Assembly: GCA_903919125.1 (NCBI GenBank)
Contig: CAIXGS010000027.1
Coordinates: 78,442-142,441 of the forward strand
Direction: 5' to 3'
From: an uncultured Spartobacteria bacterium
GTDB taxonomy: Bacteria; Verrucomicrobiota; Verrucomicrobiia; Chthoniobacterales; Chthoniobacteraceae
Length of the DNA stretch: 64,000 nt
Shown here: in pieces, positions 17,000 to 26,194 of the stretch
How positions within the stretch are numbered: position 1 is the stretch's first letter
Layout: each line of letters begins with the position of its first letter
Program-made: the position numbers and the translations under genes
Notes under the pieces: generated by a model
The model's database searches: none
Told to the model about the DNA's origin: nothing
The model's input: the letters and a program-made list of their open reading frames with translations, nothing else

Positions 17000-17487
17000 A
17001 AATACGTCCTCAGAACGCAGGCTTTACGCTGTTGGAGATTTGCATGGCGGTCGCAATCGGCCTGCTGATGCTGAGCCTTGCTATGCCCAGCTTGCGCGGC
17101 CTTTTCGCGGAGGACCGCCTTCGTGATCGCATGCGCCAGTTCGACGAATTCGTGGGCAAGGCGGCAACTCTCGCACGCACGACCCGCAAAGAGGTCCGAT
17201 TGCGCTGGGAACCCGAGGGCGTGCGAATGGTTCCAGAAGAACCTTTGGACACCGACAATTCCGCCACAGTGGATGGTGGGGATTTTTTTCCGTTTCAAAA
17301 GGACGAAGAGTTCATCCTCTCTCGGGTGGCTGCCCGCGATCCCAAGGCACCGTGGGAATGGAGCTTCTGGCCTGAAGGCGTGCGCGAGCCAGTGGAGGTC
17401 TCGTACAACAGTCCCGGTGGGAGTTGGTCGGAACGCTTCGGAGCCCTGGTGCCCGAGCCTGATGTGATCTCGGTACGGGTCCCCTAA
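16996..17487 (+). CDS. GspH-like type II pseudopilin
   Basis: About 163 residues. The class III prepilin signal QNAG/FTLLEICMA sits right after a short basic leader, with a hydrophobic helix to about residue 30, then a variable beta-rich domain. Prepilin peptidase would cut before Phe and methylate it. The position before GspI/J/K-like genes and the absence of the GspG calcium loop suggest the GspH role. I start at GTG 16996, overlapping the previous stop; a TTG at 16990 is possible. No function beyond minor pseudopilin can be read. Confidence 0.8.
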   Translation: MKIRPQNAGFTLLEICMAVAIGLLMLSLAMPSLRGLFAEDRLRDRMRQFDEFVGKAATLARTTRKEVRLRWEPEGVRMVPEEPLDTDNSATVDGGDFFPFQKDEEFILSRVAARDPKAPWEWSFWPEGVREPVEVSYNSPGGSWSERFGALVPEPDVISVRVP

Positions 17488-17491
17488 GGTC

Positions 17492-17923
17492 ATGCAGGCA
17501 CGCGAAACAAAAGCAGCGAAAAGGCGCGGGCGCAGCGGCGGGTTTATTTTACTCGAAGCGATGGTTGCGACGGCCATTTTTGCGATGGCGGTGTTGGCTC
17601 TTGCGCGCTGCATCGAGGCTGGATTGCAAGCGGGCATTGCACAACGCGACGACGCCCGAGCTCGCCGAGCCCTAGCCAACCGACTACGCGAATTAGAAGC
17701 GGGCGCGCAGCCGTATGCGGACATCCAAAATGGAGTGGAACTCAAAGGCGAATTCAGCGGGATGATTCTAAGGCAGACCATCCTGCCCTTGGAATTGACC
17801 GACCAAAACAAAGCGATTGTCGACGGCATGCTGGGCATCACCTTGGAAGTGAGCTGGCCGGGTTCAGGCGGCTCCCGTTCCGTGAAGCAACTCAAATTCT
17901 ATGCGTATCCCGCAGCAGGTTAA
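17492..17923 (+). CDS. GspI-like minor pseudopilin
   Basis: A 143-residue minor pseudopilin. A longish basic leader (KRRGRSGG) precedes the cleavage site G/FILLEAMVATAIFAMAVL, which has the Glu at position +5. The segment RARRALANRLRELEAG resembles the conserved helix after the anchor in GspI. GspI is the core of the pseudopilus tip complex with J and K. The gene starts 4 nt after the GspH-like gene and overlaps the GspJ-like gene by 23 nt. Confidence 0.8.
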   Translation: MQARETKAAKRRGRSGGFILLEAMVATAIFAMAVLALARCIEAGLQAGIAQRDDARARRALANRLRELEAGAQPYADIQNGVELKGEFSGMILRQTILPLELTDQNKAIVDGMLGITLEVSWPGSGGSRSVKQLKFYAYPAAG

Positions 17924-18542
17924 CTCTCAACACACCTCCCGGGAGGGGTTTACCCTGCTGGAGATTATGGTCGGCGTAGGCGTACTGGGCATGCTTCTCG
18001 TGACCATGTATCAGCTTGTGGGCACGCAGCTCATGGCGCTCAAGAACTCGCGCGACAGCCAACTCGAAAGCGTCGCGATGGAAGGACTGGTGCGCTACGT
18101 GCAGGGCATTTTAGCCAATCTTCCCCTCAAAACCAACGACGTCATCAAGGGAATCAACCACGTCTACGGCATGGCACCTGCCGACGAATTGCAATGGATC
18201 TCGCGCCCCGGCATGGCCCTCTTAACCTCGGCCGCGCCCGATGATGAGTATGCACTGACCCTGACCATCCAGCCCACCACAGCCACCTCTAAACAACAGG
18301 ACATCGGCATCCGACGCCGCCTATCCTCCGAGCCGGACAACGCCTACGAGTGGATCCCACTGCTCAGCAACGTAGCCGCGCTGGAATTCCGCTACTTCCA
18401 GCCTTCTCTGGGCGCTTGGATGGAGCGTTGGGAGGACAGCACCACACGTCCCTCACTCGTGCGCATGAAGGTGTGGCGCAATGCCAGCGAGGATGCTTTT
18501 GAGGTTGTTATACCCGTGCCCTCGGCCCGCATCCCACAATGA
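17901..18542 (+). CDS. GspJ-like minor pseudopilin
   Basis: A 213-residue minor pseudopilin with the processing site REG/FTLLEIMVGVGVLGMLL, followed by a larger periplasmic domain. The C-terminal part (LEFRYFQPSLGAWMERWED, then LVRMKVW) is typical of GspJ, where an aromatic strand reports the assembled tip. It overlaps the GspI-like gene by 23 nt and the GspK-like gene by 4 nt (ATGA), indicating coupled translation. Confidence 0.82.
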   Translation: MRIPQQVNSQHTSREGFTLLEIMVGVGVLGMLLVTMYQLVGTQLMALKNSRDSQLESVAMEGLVRYVQGILANLPLKTNDVIKGINHVYGMAPADELQWISRPGMALLTSAAPDDEYALTLTIQPTTATSKQQDIGIRRRLSSEPDNAYEWIPLLSNVAALEFRYFQPSLGAWMERWEDSTTRPSLVRMKVWRNASEDAFEVVIPVPSARIPQ

Positions 18543-19474
18543 AACGCAGCGCCTTTACCTTCGTTCATGCGGCGCACACGGGGAAAAGTGGTTCAGCTTT
18601 GCTGGCTGTTTTCTGGGGCATCATCGTGCTGACTATGGCCGTGGCGGGTTGGTTTTTCTGGTTGCAACAACGTGTTCAGGAACACGGTCAGGACTCGCGC
18701 TCCGTAGAGGCTCTGGCGATGGCACACTCGGGAATCGCCATGGCGCTCAACCCAAAAGTGGACCGCTACAGTTCGCTTTTACAGACGGAAATCGAACCAG
18801 GGTTGGGCTTTCGAGTAACCATGGAAAGCGAAGGCACCCGACTCAATCTAAAGCTGCTACTCACAGGAAATGACCACGCGCGTCTCGCCATTTTCAAGAA
18901 ATGGTTGGAATGGGTCATCGGAGTGGAAGACGTCATTCAAAGAGACCGACTCGTAGACTGCCTATTAGATTATGTGGACCCAGATAACATCGCGCGTATC
19001 CACGGACAGGAGGACAACAAAGATTATCATCCCGCCAACCGCATGATCTTAAGTCTGGACGAACTCAAACGCATTCCAGGTATGGAACCGTTGCTCGATT
19101 ATCCCGGTTGGAAGGATCTTTTGACATTGGACAGCAGCAAAGTACTGGACCTGATGGAAGCGCCTGAGGAACTCCTTCGGGTATTGCCCGGCTTCAGCGA
19201 AACGCAAGTGCAGCGTCTGCTCCAAATTCGCGTTGGGATGGACGGAGTATTGCACACCGAAGACGACCCAAAATACAAGTCGACCGATGCTCTGCTCGTA
19301 CAACTGGGAATGGGCAACAAGGAGCGCAGAGCCGAACTGGAGGCTTTAGTGGGAGTCAACGAATCCACGATTCGCATCCAAGCCGAGGGGTATTCTGGAA
19401 AAGTCATTCGACAAGTGCAGGTTGTTGTACGAAAAGGCACGGGGACACCGCAGATACTTTCGTGGATTGAATGA
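18539..19474 (+). CDS. GspK-like minor pseudopilin
   Basis: A 311-residue GspK-type protein. Its N-terminal anchor GSALLAVFWGIIVLTMAV lacks the usual Glu at +5, as is standard for GspK, the capping subunit of the pseudopilus. The alpha domain contains LVDCLLDYVDPDN and repeated helix-hairpin elements (SLDELKRIPGM, LLRVLPGFSETQVQRLL) of the GspK/ComEA-like fold. The gene overlaps both neighbours by 4 nt. Confidence 0.85.
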   Translation: MKRSAFTFVHAAHTGKSGSALLAVFWGIIVLTMAVAGWFFWLQQRVQEHGQDSRSVEALAMAHSGIAMALNPKVDRYSSLLQTEIEPGLGFRVTMESEGTRLNLKLLLTGNDHARLAIFKKWLEWVIGVEDVIQRDRLVDCLLDYVDPDNIARIHGQEDNKDYHPANRMILSLDELKRIPGMEPLLDYPGWKDLLTLDSSKVLDLMEAPEELLRVLPGFSETQVQRLLQIRVGMDGVLHTEDDPKYKSTDALLVQLGMGNKERRAELEALVGVNESTIRIQAEGYSGKVIRQVQVVVRKGTGTPQILSWIE

Positions 19475-20709
19475 AGAAAAACGGCACAGACTCGCTCATC
19501 ACCCTCTCCCCCGCGCCGCAAGGCTGGCGGGCGCAGAGTGACGCGGACTCATGCACCGGCGCTTCGGTGGCAGAACTTTGCGAGCAGTTACCCAAGGGGT
19601 TACAGGCGGTTTTGCTGCTCTCCTCCTCAGCCGTAATCACGGAAAGGCTCACTCTGCCGCAAGCTCCAAAAGAAGACCTTCTGGCAATGGCCCAGATGCA
19701 GCTTGAAAAGCTATTGCCCTATAGCGCTGAAGATTTTGTATTCGATTTGGAGGAACTCGAAAACACTCCCGAGGGCATCTCGGTTCTGGCAGTCACAGTC
19801 CCGTTATCCGAGCTGCGCTCCTGCGGTGAACCGCTGCGCGCTGCCGGATACGGCCCCGTCGCTGTGGGTATTTTTGCGGTTCAACTCGCTCGCAAGCTCG
19901 TTGAAAAAGGAGTCTCCATCGCGCTGTGGATGGAGGCAGGCAAGCCCTTCGTTCTACTCGCGGCGGAAGGAAAGCTCCTCTGGCTGGAGGGCGTTTCAAC
20001 GGAAGATTCACTTCCGAATTCAGGCGAAATTTCCCGCGTCCTCCTCGGCGCTGAACTTTCAGGGGCTTTGCCCGGACCAGTCGAACGCATTGCCTGCTGT
20101 TCGGAAGCTTGGTGCGACTCCATGCGTGAGGCACTCCCGGGAATTCCTTTGGAGGCCACGGTTCTCGAGCCCACGACTATTATTTCTGGTAACTGGCTGC
20201 CGGCCAGTTGGGCGCAGGAAGCCGCTGCAATCACCCGGGGCGCACAGGTCACTGAAAGATTGCAATGGGCCGCGACTGCTTATCTTGCGCTAGTTGCAGC
20301 TGGGTTTTGCTGGCTGGCGTTTGAGAAATCCCAACTGGGCAAACTCGACCGCCAAATTGCCGACCTTCAACCCATAGTCGACTTGGTCAATGCGCGACAA
20401 TTACGTTGGCGTGCCGTAGAGCCCGCCATTGACCCAGCGCACTACTTGGTGGAGGTGTTGCATCAGGCAGCCAAAACTGTGAATGGCGCGGATATTCGCA
20501 TCACAGAATTCCAGCTTAACCCAAAAGAATTCGTCTTCTCGGGCGAGGCTTCCAATGTGGCGGAAGCCATCGAGTATGTTGCACGCTTGAAGAAAGAGTC
20601 GGAGCTTGCCAGCTACAAAGTCGAGTCGCCCAACCCGAACATTCTCCCGAACGACCGCGCCCAGTTTCGGGTCACTGGCAAGTCGGATAACACCGCTGCG
20701 AAAAAATGA
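19471..20709 (+). CDS. GspL/PilM-like assembly platform protein
   Basis: A 412-residue protein with an actin-like cytoplasmic half (LPQAPKEDLLAMAQMQLEKL at about 70-89), one membrane helix near 265-285 (TAYLALVAAGFCWLAF) and a periplasmic ferredoxin-like part (FSGEASNVAEAIEYVARLK) of the PilN/GspL-C type. This layout is that of GspL, which bridges the secretion ATPase and the pseudopilus. Order and overlaps (4 nt on each side) agree. A PilM-PilN fusion description would be equivalent. Confidence 0.8.
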   Translation: MKKNGTDSLITLSPAPQGWRAQSDADSCTGASVAELCEQLPKGLQAVLLLSSSAVITERLTLPQAPKEDLLAMAQMQLEKLLPYSAEDFVFDLEELENTPEGISVLAVTVPLSELRSCGEPLRAAGYGPVAVGIFAVQLARKLVEKGVSIALWMEAGKPFVLLAAEGKLLWLEGVSTEDSLPNSGEISRVLLGAELSGALPGPVERIACCSEAWCDSMREALPGIPLEATVLEPTTIISGNWLPASWAQEAAAITRGAQVTERLQWAATAYLALVAAGFCWLAFEKSQLGKLDRQIADLQPIVDLVNARQLRWRAVEPAIDPAHYLVEVLHQAAKTVNGADIRITEFQLNPKEFVFSGEASNVAEAIEYVARLKKESELASYKVESPNPNILPNDRAQFRVTGKSDNTAAKK

Positions 20710-21239
20710 AGTTCAGCGAGTTATCTAAAAGTGAAAAACGCTTGGTAGGGATCGTTGCGACGTTACTTGTCCTTCTGATTAACGTCGTCGTGCTTCAATA
20801 CTTCGCGCGCACCAAAGCTGAATTAGCACGACAATTGGCCCAGAAGGCCTCCACGCGTGACAGTCTCCAACTCCTAGCCGATACCGCGCCCCTATGGGAA
20901 AAACGGGCACAATGGCTCCAACAACATCAACCTAAACTCGCCAACGATTCAGCCGAGGGGAATGCCCTGTTGACCACGCTCAAAGAGAGCGCCTCCAAAC
21001 ACGGACTCTCCCTATCCAAACAGCAACTTCCAACTGTGCGCAATGAAAACGGTGGCGTTGCTGTGCCCGTTCAATTTGAGTTGAAAGGCAATTGGAAAGG
21101 AATTTGCAGCTTTTTGTCCGAACTCCAAACTCCAGAACGCTTTGTGGTCATTCAACAATCCAAGCTCCGAGTGGACGCTACGGATGCCACTCAAATGCAG
21201 TGTGACTTCACCATCGCGAAATGGTTCGCCGCCCGCTGA
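20706..21239 (+). CDS. GspM/PilO-like inner-membrane protein
   Basis: A 177-residue bitopic protein: a short cytoplasmic start, one membrane helix (LVGIVATLLVLLINVVVLQY at about 13-32), a coiled-coil stretch, and a ferredoxin-like periplasmic domain (FELKGNWKGICSFLSELQT). This matches GspM or PilO, partner of the L/N protein encoded just upstream. Its stop overlaps the next start (TGATG). Confidence 0.78.
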   Translation: MKFSELSKSEKRLVGIVATLLVLLINVVVLQYFARTKAELARQLAQKASTRDSLQLLADTAPLWEKRAQWLQQHQPKLANDSAEGNALLTTLKESASKHGLSLSKQQLPTVRNENGGVAVPVQFELKGNWKGICSFLSELQTPERFVVIQQSKLRVDATDATQMQCDFTIAKWFAAR

Positions 21240-21994
21240 TGCATCCCGCTCTTCGTACTTCAATTTTACTGCCCGTGAGTGTCTTGGCCCTCTTACTGCC
21301 GGGAAACTTGCTGCGCGCTCAGGAACCGCTCCAAGGACCGCCCAAAGATGCGACTGCTCCGGAAAAAAAAGTTGCCCGCGAATCCTCCGAGCTGCCAGTG
21401 CCGTTTTCTGCTGAGCGTTACGCCGCTTTGCTGGAAAAGTCGCCCTTCGCCATCGCCAGCGCACCGCCAGAGGTTATACCCGTCTCCACAGAGAATTTTG
21501 CGACGAACTGGGTGCTTACGGGCATATCGAAACAGCGAGACAATGACGGAAAAGAGCTCTTCACGGTGTTTGTGCGCTCGCGTGATCTGGCCACGCGGCT
21601 CGTCCTATCCGGCGATCATCCCAACGAGGACGGCGTTTCGGTTGCGTCTGTCGAGGAAGCTGCCGTGCCCGCAAAATCCGCCGTTTTCTTAAAAAAAGGA
21701 TCCGAAACGGGCCGCGTCGAATTTGATCAGGCTACTGTCGCCGCCGCACCAAGTGCGCCGCCTATGGCAAGTGCCGCACCTCGCCCGGGGGGCAAAAATC
21801 CCTCAACGGTTAAACCCGGCGCCGGCCCGGGCAGAACCGCAGCACCCATTCCGCGCCCCGGCATGAGCGCCATCCCTCGCCCGGGCGGCGTTCAGGGAGC
21901 CCCGACTCCTCCCGGAGCGCCGGCAGCCCAAGAACCGCGCCGCAGAATCCGGCCCATCGAGGACGCACCAATTACTATCCCAGAGCCGCCGTAA
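21239..21994 (+). CDS. Periplasmic GspC/PilP-like protein with Pro-rich tail
   Basis: About 251 residues from the ATG at 21239, which overlaps the previous stop (TGATG). A signal peptide (LLPVSVLALLLPGNLLRA) is followed by a short folded part (ERYAALLEKSPFAIAS, then NWVLTGISKQRDNDGKELF), which recalls the homology region of GspC or PilP. From about 175 it is a proline/alanine/glycine-rich tail ending in TIPEPP. GspC/PilP link the inner-membrane platform to the secretin. Assignment rests on position and weak pattern. It nearly abuts the convergent rpe (2-nt gap). Confidence 0.6.
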   Translation: MHPALRTSILLPVSVLALLLPGNLLRAQEPLQGPPKDATAPEKKVARESSELPVPFSAERYAALLEKSPFAIASAPPEVIPVSTENFATNWVLTGISKQRDNDGKELFTVFVRSRDLATRLVLSGDHPNEDGVSVASVEEAAVPAKSAVFLKKGSETGRVEFDQATVAAAPSAPPMASAAPRPGGKNPSTVKPGAGPGRTAAPIPRPGMSAIPRPGGVQGAPTPPGAPAAQEPRRRIRPIEDAPITIPEPP

Positions 21995-21996
21995 CC

Positions 21997-22653
21997 CTAG
22001 GCTGGCCGCTGTCTCAGTCGAAGAATCGTCTCGGACATATCTGGCGCACGAAACACAGAAGTGCCTGCCACCAAGGTGTCTGCCCCAGCTAAAACGCATT
22101 GCAACCCAGTCTCAAGATTAACTCCCCCATCCACTTCAATGCGATAAGAAAGCCCCAAGCGCGCGCGCGCAGCAAACGCCGCCCGCACTTTTTCCAACAT
22201 CGCAGCCTGAAAAGACTGACCGCCAAAACCAGGCTCCACGGTCATTACCAGAACGAGATCCAGCTCCGGAAGAAATCGTTCGATGGCTGAGAAAGGCGTG
22301 CCGGGCCGCAATGAAAGTCCAGCCGTGCAGCCTGCTGAACGAATTGCGCGAAGCGTATCCGACACGTCGCAATCAGCTTCCACATGGATGGTGATGTTTT
22401 GGGAGCTTTTGGAAAAACGGGGCCAGTAGTGATCCGGCCGTGACACCATCAAATGCGTATCCACCGGCACGGTTGCCACGGCGGCGGTGGCGTCGACGAA
22501 CGCCGGACCGAAAGAGATGTTGTCAACGAAGTGACCGTCCATCACATCGAGATGAAGCCAATCAGCGCCAGCAGTTTGCACCCGCTGAATTTCATCATGA
22601 AGCCGGCCGAAATCGCAGGCCAAAACTGAAGGAGCGATAAGGATAGAATGCAT
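21997..22653 (-). CDS. rpe: Ribulose-phosphate 3-epimerase
   Basis: About 218 residues from the ATG at 22653. A TIM-barrel metalloenzyme that interconverts ribulose 5-phosphate and xylulose 5-phosphate in the cytoplasm. Signature motifs are all present: IAPSVLACDFGRL, WLHLDVMDGHFV, DTHLMVSRP, VLVMTVEPGFGGQSF, and IEVDGGVN with the C-terminal phosphate loop LVAGTSVF. Together with gnd it covers part of the pentose phosphate pathway, although they are not adjacent. Confidence 0.96.
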   Translation of the reverse strand: MHSILIAPSVLACDFGRLHDEIQRVQTAGADWLHLDVMDGHFVDNISFGPAFVDATAAVATVPVDTHLMVSRPDHYWPRFSKSSQNITIHVEADCDVSDTLRAIRSAGCTAGLSLRPGTPFSAIERFLPELDLVLVMTVEPGFGGQSFQAAMLEKVRAAFAARARLGLSYRIEVDGGVNLETGLQCVLAGADTLVAGTSVFRAPDMSETILRLRQRPA

Positions 22654-22813
22654 CGAGGGCAAGCTTGTCTAAACGGCCCGAAGAGAACACCACCAAAACT
22701 CATTTGCACCTAAAAATCACGAGATCACCTCACGCGAACTGAAAAGCTTTGCCGAATGTGAGGCTCAGAGGCTAGTCGGAAGCCAAAAATAACGTTTCCG
22801 ATAAGAAAAATTA

Positions 22814-22843
22814 TTGCTCGTCTGCGAGAGACGCCGTTAGTAT
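22814..22843 (+). promoter_or_regulatory. Putative promoter of tRNA-Asn
   Basis: TTGCTC (22814-22819) and TAGTAT (22838-22843), 18 nt apart, form a sigma70-like -35/-10 pair ending 22 nt before the tRNA. The region is otherwise gene-free. Confidence 0.4.
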
Positions 22844-22865
22844 CTCCACCCCGTTTACGGAACAT

Positions 22866-22940
22866 TCCTGAGTAGCTCAGTGGTAGAGCGATCGGCTGTT
22901 AACCGATTGGTCGTAGGTTCAAGTCCTACCTCAGGAGCCA
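22866..22940 (+). tRNA. tRNA-Asn (GTT)
   Basis: A complete cloverleaf: acceptor TCCTGAG pairs with CTCAGGA, D-arm AGCTCAGTGGTAGAGC, anticodon stem ATCGG/CCGAT around loop CTGTTAA (anticodon GTT), and T-arm GTAGGTTCAAGTCCTAC. Discriminator G is followed by an encoded CCA at 22938-22940. Confidence 0.97.
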
Positions 22941-23077
22941 CTTTCGCCTCTCAAACTGAGGTGGGTTTGCATGGACGCGAGATTTTTACGCCTCGGCATG
23001 ATAAGCAGCATCCCCACGACGACTTCAGGTAACTCGCCGAAGCAATTAATCGGTAAAATACTAGGCCTGACTGCCTA

Positions 23078-23902
23078 CTAGCGCCGCAATACAGAGCCAA
23101 AAAAGCGCAAACTGTCCTCCAAGTGCCGCTCCCAATAGAGCCAATCATGCGCGCCAGGGTGTTCCTCATAACCGTGTTCTACCCCAGCCAAACTTAGCGC
23201 CTCGTGTAATTGCCGATTGGGCTCGATCAACCAATCTTCCGTCCCGCAATCAAACCGAAAAGGTGGCAATTCCTCAGGACTTTTCATCAGCGCGTCCAAG
23301 ACGGAATGGTCTTCCTTGCGTACGCCAAACCGCGCCTCCGCCTCCTCCGTCACTCCAAGAAGTTGCTCAAAATGAGTCGCGGCAGAGTGTGCGGACGCCG
23401 CCCGAAAGCGCTTAGGATATTTGCCCGCCAAACGCAATGCGGCAAATCCCCCCATCGAGAGGCCTGCGATAAAGAGCGGGGATTGATCGCTCAAACAAGG
23501 CGCACCATAGGCGGCTGCAACTGGGACCTCTGCAACCATCCAGCGTTCGAAATCTTGCTCAGGGTGCGTCAAATACCCACTGCCGTCGCCCCAAAGCCCG
23601 TCACTTGGCATCGCCAAAACCATAGGGGGAATCGCCCCTTCCGCTATCAAGCGGGCCGCCGTCTCGTGCGCCCCGCCCTTTAACGCCCACGCCCAATGGC
23701 TCCCATAAACTCCATGCAACAGGATCACCAGCGGCACCGCCGTCAGCCCAACCACCTCAGGACACACAAACAGACTCAAATCCGCCCGCTGTCCCAATGC
23801 CGCGCTCTTTACTGTGACATGACGCAACCCGTCTCGCTCCCAACGCGGATCGGAAACCTCCACCGTACGGAAACTCACTTTGTGGGCTGAATCTGAGCTC
23901 AT
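23078..23902 (-). CDS. Alpha/beta-hydrolase esterase
   Basis: A 274-residue putative esterase of the esterase-D/PF00756 group. The oxyanion-hole segment VILLHGVYGSHWAW, the nucleophile elbow GLSMGG, and a late histidine in HPGAHDWLYWE are visible, with an acidic residue in DCGTEDWLI. There is no signal peptide, so it is probably cytoplasmic. The start overlaps the stop of the upstream SDR gene (ATGA), placing it last in a three-gene unit with the SDR and the ferritin-like protein. Substrate unknown. Confidence 0.85.
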   Translation of the reverse strand: MSSDSAHKVSFRTVEVSDPRWERDGLRHVTVKSAALGQRADLSLFVCPEVVGLTAVPLVILLHGVYGSHWAWALKGGAHETAARLIAEGAIPPMVLAMPSDGLWGDGSGYLTHPEQDFERWMVAEVPVAAAYGAPCLSDQSPLFIAGLSMGGFAALRLAGKYPKRFRAASAHSAATHFEQLLGVTEEAEARFGVRKEDHSVLDALMKSPEELPPFRFDCGTEDWLIEPNRQLHEALSLAGVEHGYEEHPGAHDWLYWERHLEDSLRFFGSVLRR

Positions 23903-24630
23903 GCATTAAAATGGGTGAAATCGCGGTCGCGTAACGCTCGGAGAACCAGCTCCTGCGGCACCACATTATCGTCCATTTGAACCAAGCTCACAAGAGCCTC
24001 CGCCACCTGTTCGGCTGTCAGAAAATCCTCCACAGGCATCACGCGGTCCACCGCTCCAGTCCAGAACGCCGTGTCCACGCCCCCTGGCAACAGGGCCGTC
24101 ACCCGCACCCCCTGTGGCGCAGCCTCTTCCCTCAAGCCCTGAGTAAAACCGCGCACCCCCCATTTTGCTGCACAATAAACCGTTTCCAGCGGAATCCCTC
24201 TCAAACTCGCAGTCGAAATAACATTCACAATATGCCCTCTTCCCAGCGCACCCATCACGCGCAGCGCTGCCTGAGCCCCCAAAATCGTGCCCTTTAAGTT
24301 CACATCCAACATCCTCTCGATCTCAACTTCTGTGTACTCCGTGATACGTCGGTGCCTAGCAAGCCCCGCGTTATTCACCCAGAGTTGGACTTGCCCCGCG
24401 TGCGCCTCTGCGCCCCGAGCCAGAGCCGCCATGGACGAAGCCGAGGTCACGTCCGCCACACACCCAATAGCCGACACCGTATCAAGCGAACTGACAGCCT
24501 CAGCCAAAGCGGCCTCATCCACATCACTCAAAACGACGCGCGCTCCCTTTTTCAGAAGGGCCCTCGCCATTGCAAACCCAATTCCTCGAGCAGCCCCAGT
24601 GACCACACAAGATGCGTCTTTAATAATCAT
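23899..24630 (-). CDS. Short-chain dehydrogenase/reductase
   Basis: About 243 residues from the ATG at 24630, where the sequence begins with the canonical strand and TGAARGIG (11-18). The NNAG motif and the catalytic Tyr-Lys pair (YCAAK, preceded by STASLRG) are present, so it should be an active NAD(P)-dependent oxidoreductase. It starts 8 nt after the end of the ferritin-like gene and overlaps the esterase gene, so all three are likely one transcript. Substrate not predictable. Confidence 0.88.
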   Translation of the reverse strand: MIIKDASCVVTGAARGIGFAMARALLKKGARVVLSDVDEAALAEAVSSLDTVSAIGCVADVTSASSMAALARGAEAHAGQVQLWVNNAGLARHRRITEYTEVEIERMLDVNLKGTILGAQAALRVMGALGRGHIVNVISTASLRGIPLETVYCAAKWGVRGFTQGLREEAAPQGVRVTALLPGGVDTAFWTGAVDRVMPVEDFLTAEQVAEALVSLVQMDDNVVPQELVLRALRDRDFTHFNA

Positions 24631-24638
24631 AAAGTCCC

Positions 24639-26087
24639 TTATGCTGATGCCGTTAAATCCCGCAAATCTGCCCTTATAGCCGAATAATCCGTCGCATATG
24701 CCTCCACTTTGGCATCCACGTCCCTCCCCTGAATCCGACACCACTCCCGATATATCTCAGGCCACCAATTCTCGTGCTGGGTCAAACCCTCCCTCTTATA
24801 CTTTTCCCAATCAATCAGCACGCGCGCCCAACACGCATCTCCATAGGCAGTCGCCTGCTTGGCATCCCCAATCTCCTTCACATACCAGTCCCGTCCGATG
24901 CGCGCATGCAACACTTCGTCCGCCCAATCGTAGTCCTGCGCTAAGGCCGCAAACGTATCCCCTGAATCAATTCCAACCTCCCACTCAAATCGTTTTCCCG
25001 TTTTTGGCATCAACCCTTGCTCAATAAAATACAATACCGCATGCCTCTCCTTTGCCGTGAGCTGGGTATTCAAAGACAACGACCACGTAAAGTTGATCGG
25101 CACAAACTGCGGCCAGTCAATCCCAGCCCTTAAAAAGCCGATCTCACCCATCATCGCATGGCGGGCCTCATCCCAAAGCTGACGCGTTAAATCCACCGTG
25201 TAGTCCCACGGCTTCCCCTGTGTTTCAGCCAAAATCGCCGCAATTACTTCCGGCACATCAATCTCTCTGAGCCTTTTGTAATAAAGCATTAACGACTTAG
25301 GCGCACTGGGCATCTCCGGATTGTACAAAAACGCCTCTGCATGTACCCCCATGTTGTATGGATCCCTGAAGCGTTCATCCCGTTTAGGAACTGGATCAAA
25401 CTTGTACCCTACGGCGGAAAGCCGTCGCTCTACCTCCCCTCCGCGATACTCCTCAGCCCCATCCAGCCCTCCTGCCTGAGCTAGGAGTTTCTCAAAATGC
25501 ACCAACGTTGCACTCCACTCCGCACGCAACTCACCGCTCACCATTTCAGTCACACACCGCGCGCCATAGACCGCCATCTCCTCCACTTCCAGTAACGCAA
25601 ACCGGCACACGCGTATAGAGGGATGATCCACAATGGGATTCGTGACCTCCAAATGTTTCTTTAAGGCAGCAGCCAGAGCAGGAACCGCCACATTGTACAC
25701 GCCAAGCAACAATAGTTCTGTACTCGGCGCCGACAGGATTTCATCAAACAGCACGTCCAACGCGCCATCCGGCACCATGTCCAGCCCAAGCGGGGGCTCG
25801 CGCATCTCAGAAACCCGGCTCCTCAGAGCAGCCGCATGTTCCGCACAGTAGTGGGCGTGTAAACTGAAGCCCATCTTCAGCTCGTAGATCGGCTCCGATA
25901 CCAGGCGATGTACAAAGATTTGGTGCAACCTCCGAAACGCCCAATGGAACCGCTTTAGGCGGTTTACACAGTCTTCCACAGACAGGCCATCTTTAACGCC
26001 CTGCTCAAAAGTAGCCACTCCAGCAAGAGACGGTAACCCGCGATAAGAATTTGGTTTCATAGAAATGCGCGACATTCGATTGGCCAT
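24639..26087 (-). CDS. Ferritin-like di-iron protein, DUF455-related
   Basis: A large (about 480 residues) helical protein. Three Glu-His motifs stand out: CAEHAAAL near the N-terminus, WDEARHAMMGE in the middle, and ADEVLHARIGRDWYVKE near the C-terminus. Two ExxH motifs of this kind are typical of ferritin-like di-iron carboxylate proteins, and the last resembles DUF455. This is pattern-based, without a database search. Starts at 26087, 26075 and 26060 are all possible. It leads a unit with an SDR and an esterase and is divergent from an AraC-cupin regulator 107 nt away. A novel oxygenase or oxidase is an inference from that context. Confidence 0.68.
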   Translation of the reverse strand: MANRMSRISMKPNSYRGLPSLAGVATFEQGVKDGLSVEDCVNRLKRFHWAFRRLHQIFVHRLVSEPIYELKMGFSLHAHYCAEHAAALRSRVSEMREPPLGLDMVPDGALDVLFDEILSAPSTELLLLGVYNVAVPALAAALKKHLEVTNPIVDHPSIRVCRFALLEVEEMAVYGARCVTEMVSGELRAEWSATLVHFEKLLAQAGGLDGAEEYRGGEVERRLSAVGYKFDPVPKRDERFRDPYNMGVHAEAFLYNPEMPSAPKSLMLYYKRLREIDVPEVIAAILAETQGKPWDYTVDLTRQLWDEARHAMMGEIGFLRAGIDWPQFVPINFTWSLSLNTQLTAKERHAVLYFIEQGLMPKTGKRFEWEVGIDSGDTFAALAQDYDWADEVLHARIGRDWYVKEIGDAKQATAYGDACWARVLIDWEKYKREGLTQHENWWPEIYREWCRIQGRDVDAKVEAYATDYSAIRADLRDLTASA

Positions 26088-26194
26088 AACTTTGGCCGAT
26101 CCGAGGCTGAATCGCCTCGCATCACTTGCCCAATTTTGTGCAGATGATACCCTAAAATAGCAAAAACTCGCCCCCAGACGGCATCCAAGACTCA

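Noticed and set aside
22866..22940. tRNA-Asn considered as an attachment site for an integrated element.
   Set aside because: No integrase, no second copy of the tRNA 3' end and no accessory genes downstream.
12906..22972. The 16-mer AAACTGAGGTGGGTTT occurs near 12914 and again near 22954.
   Set aside because: About one chance 16-mer match is expected in 64 kb on both strands, and the flanks do not extend the similarity.
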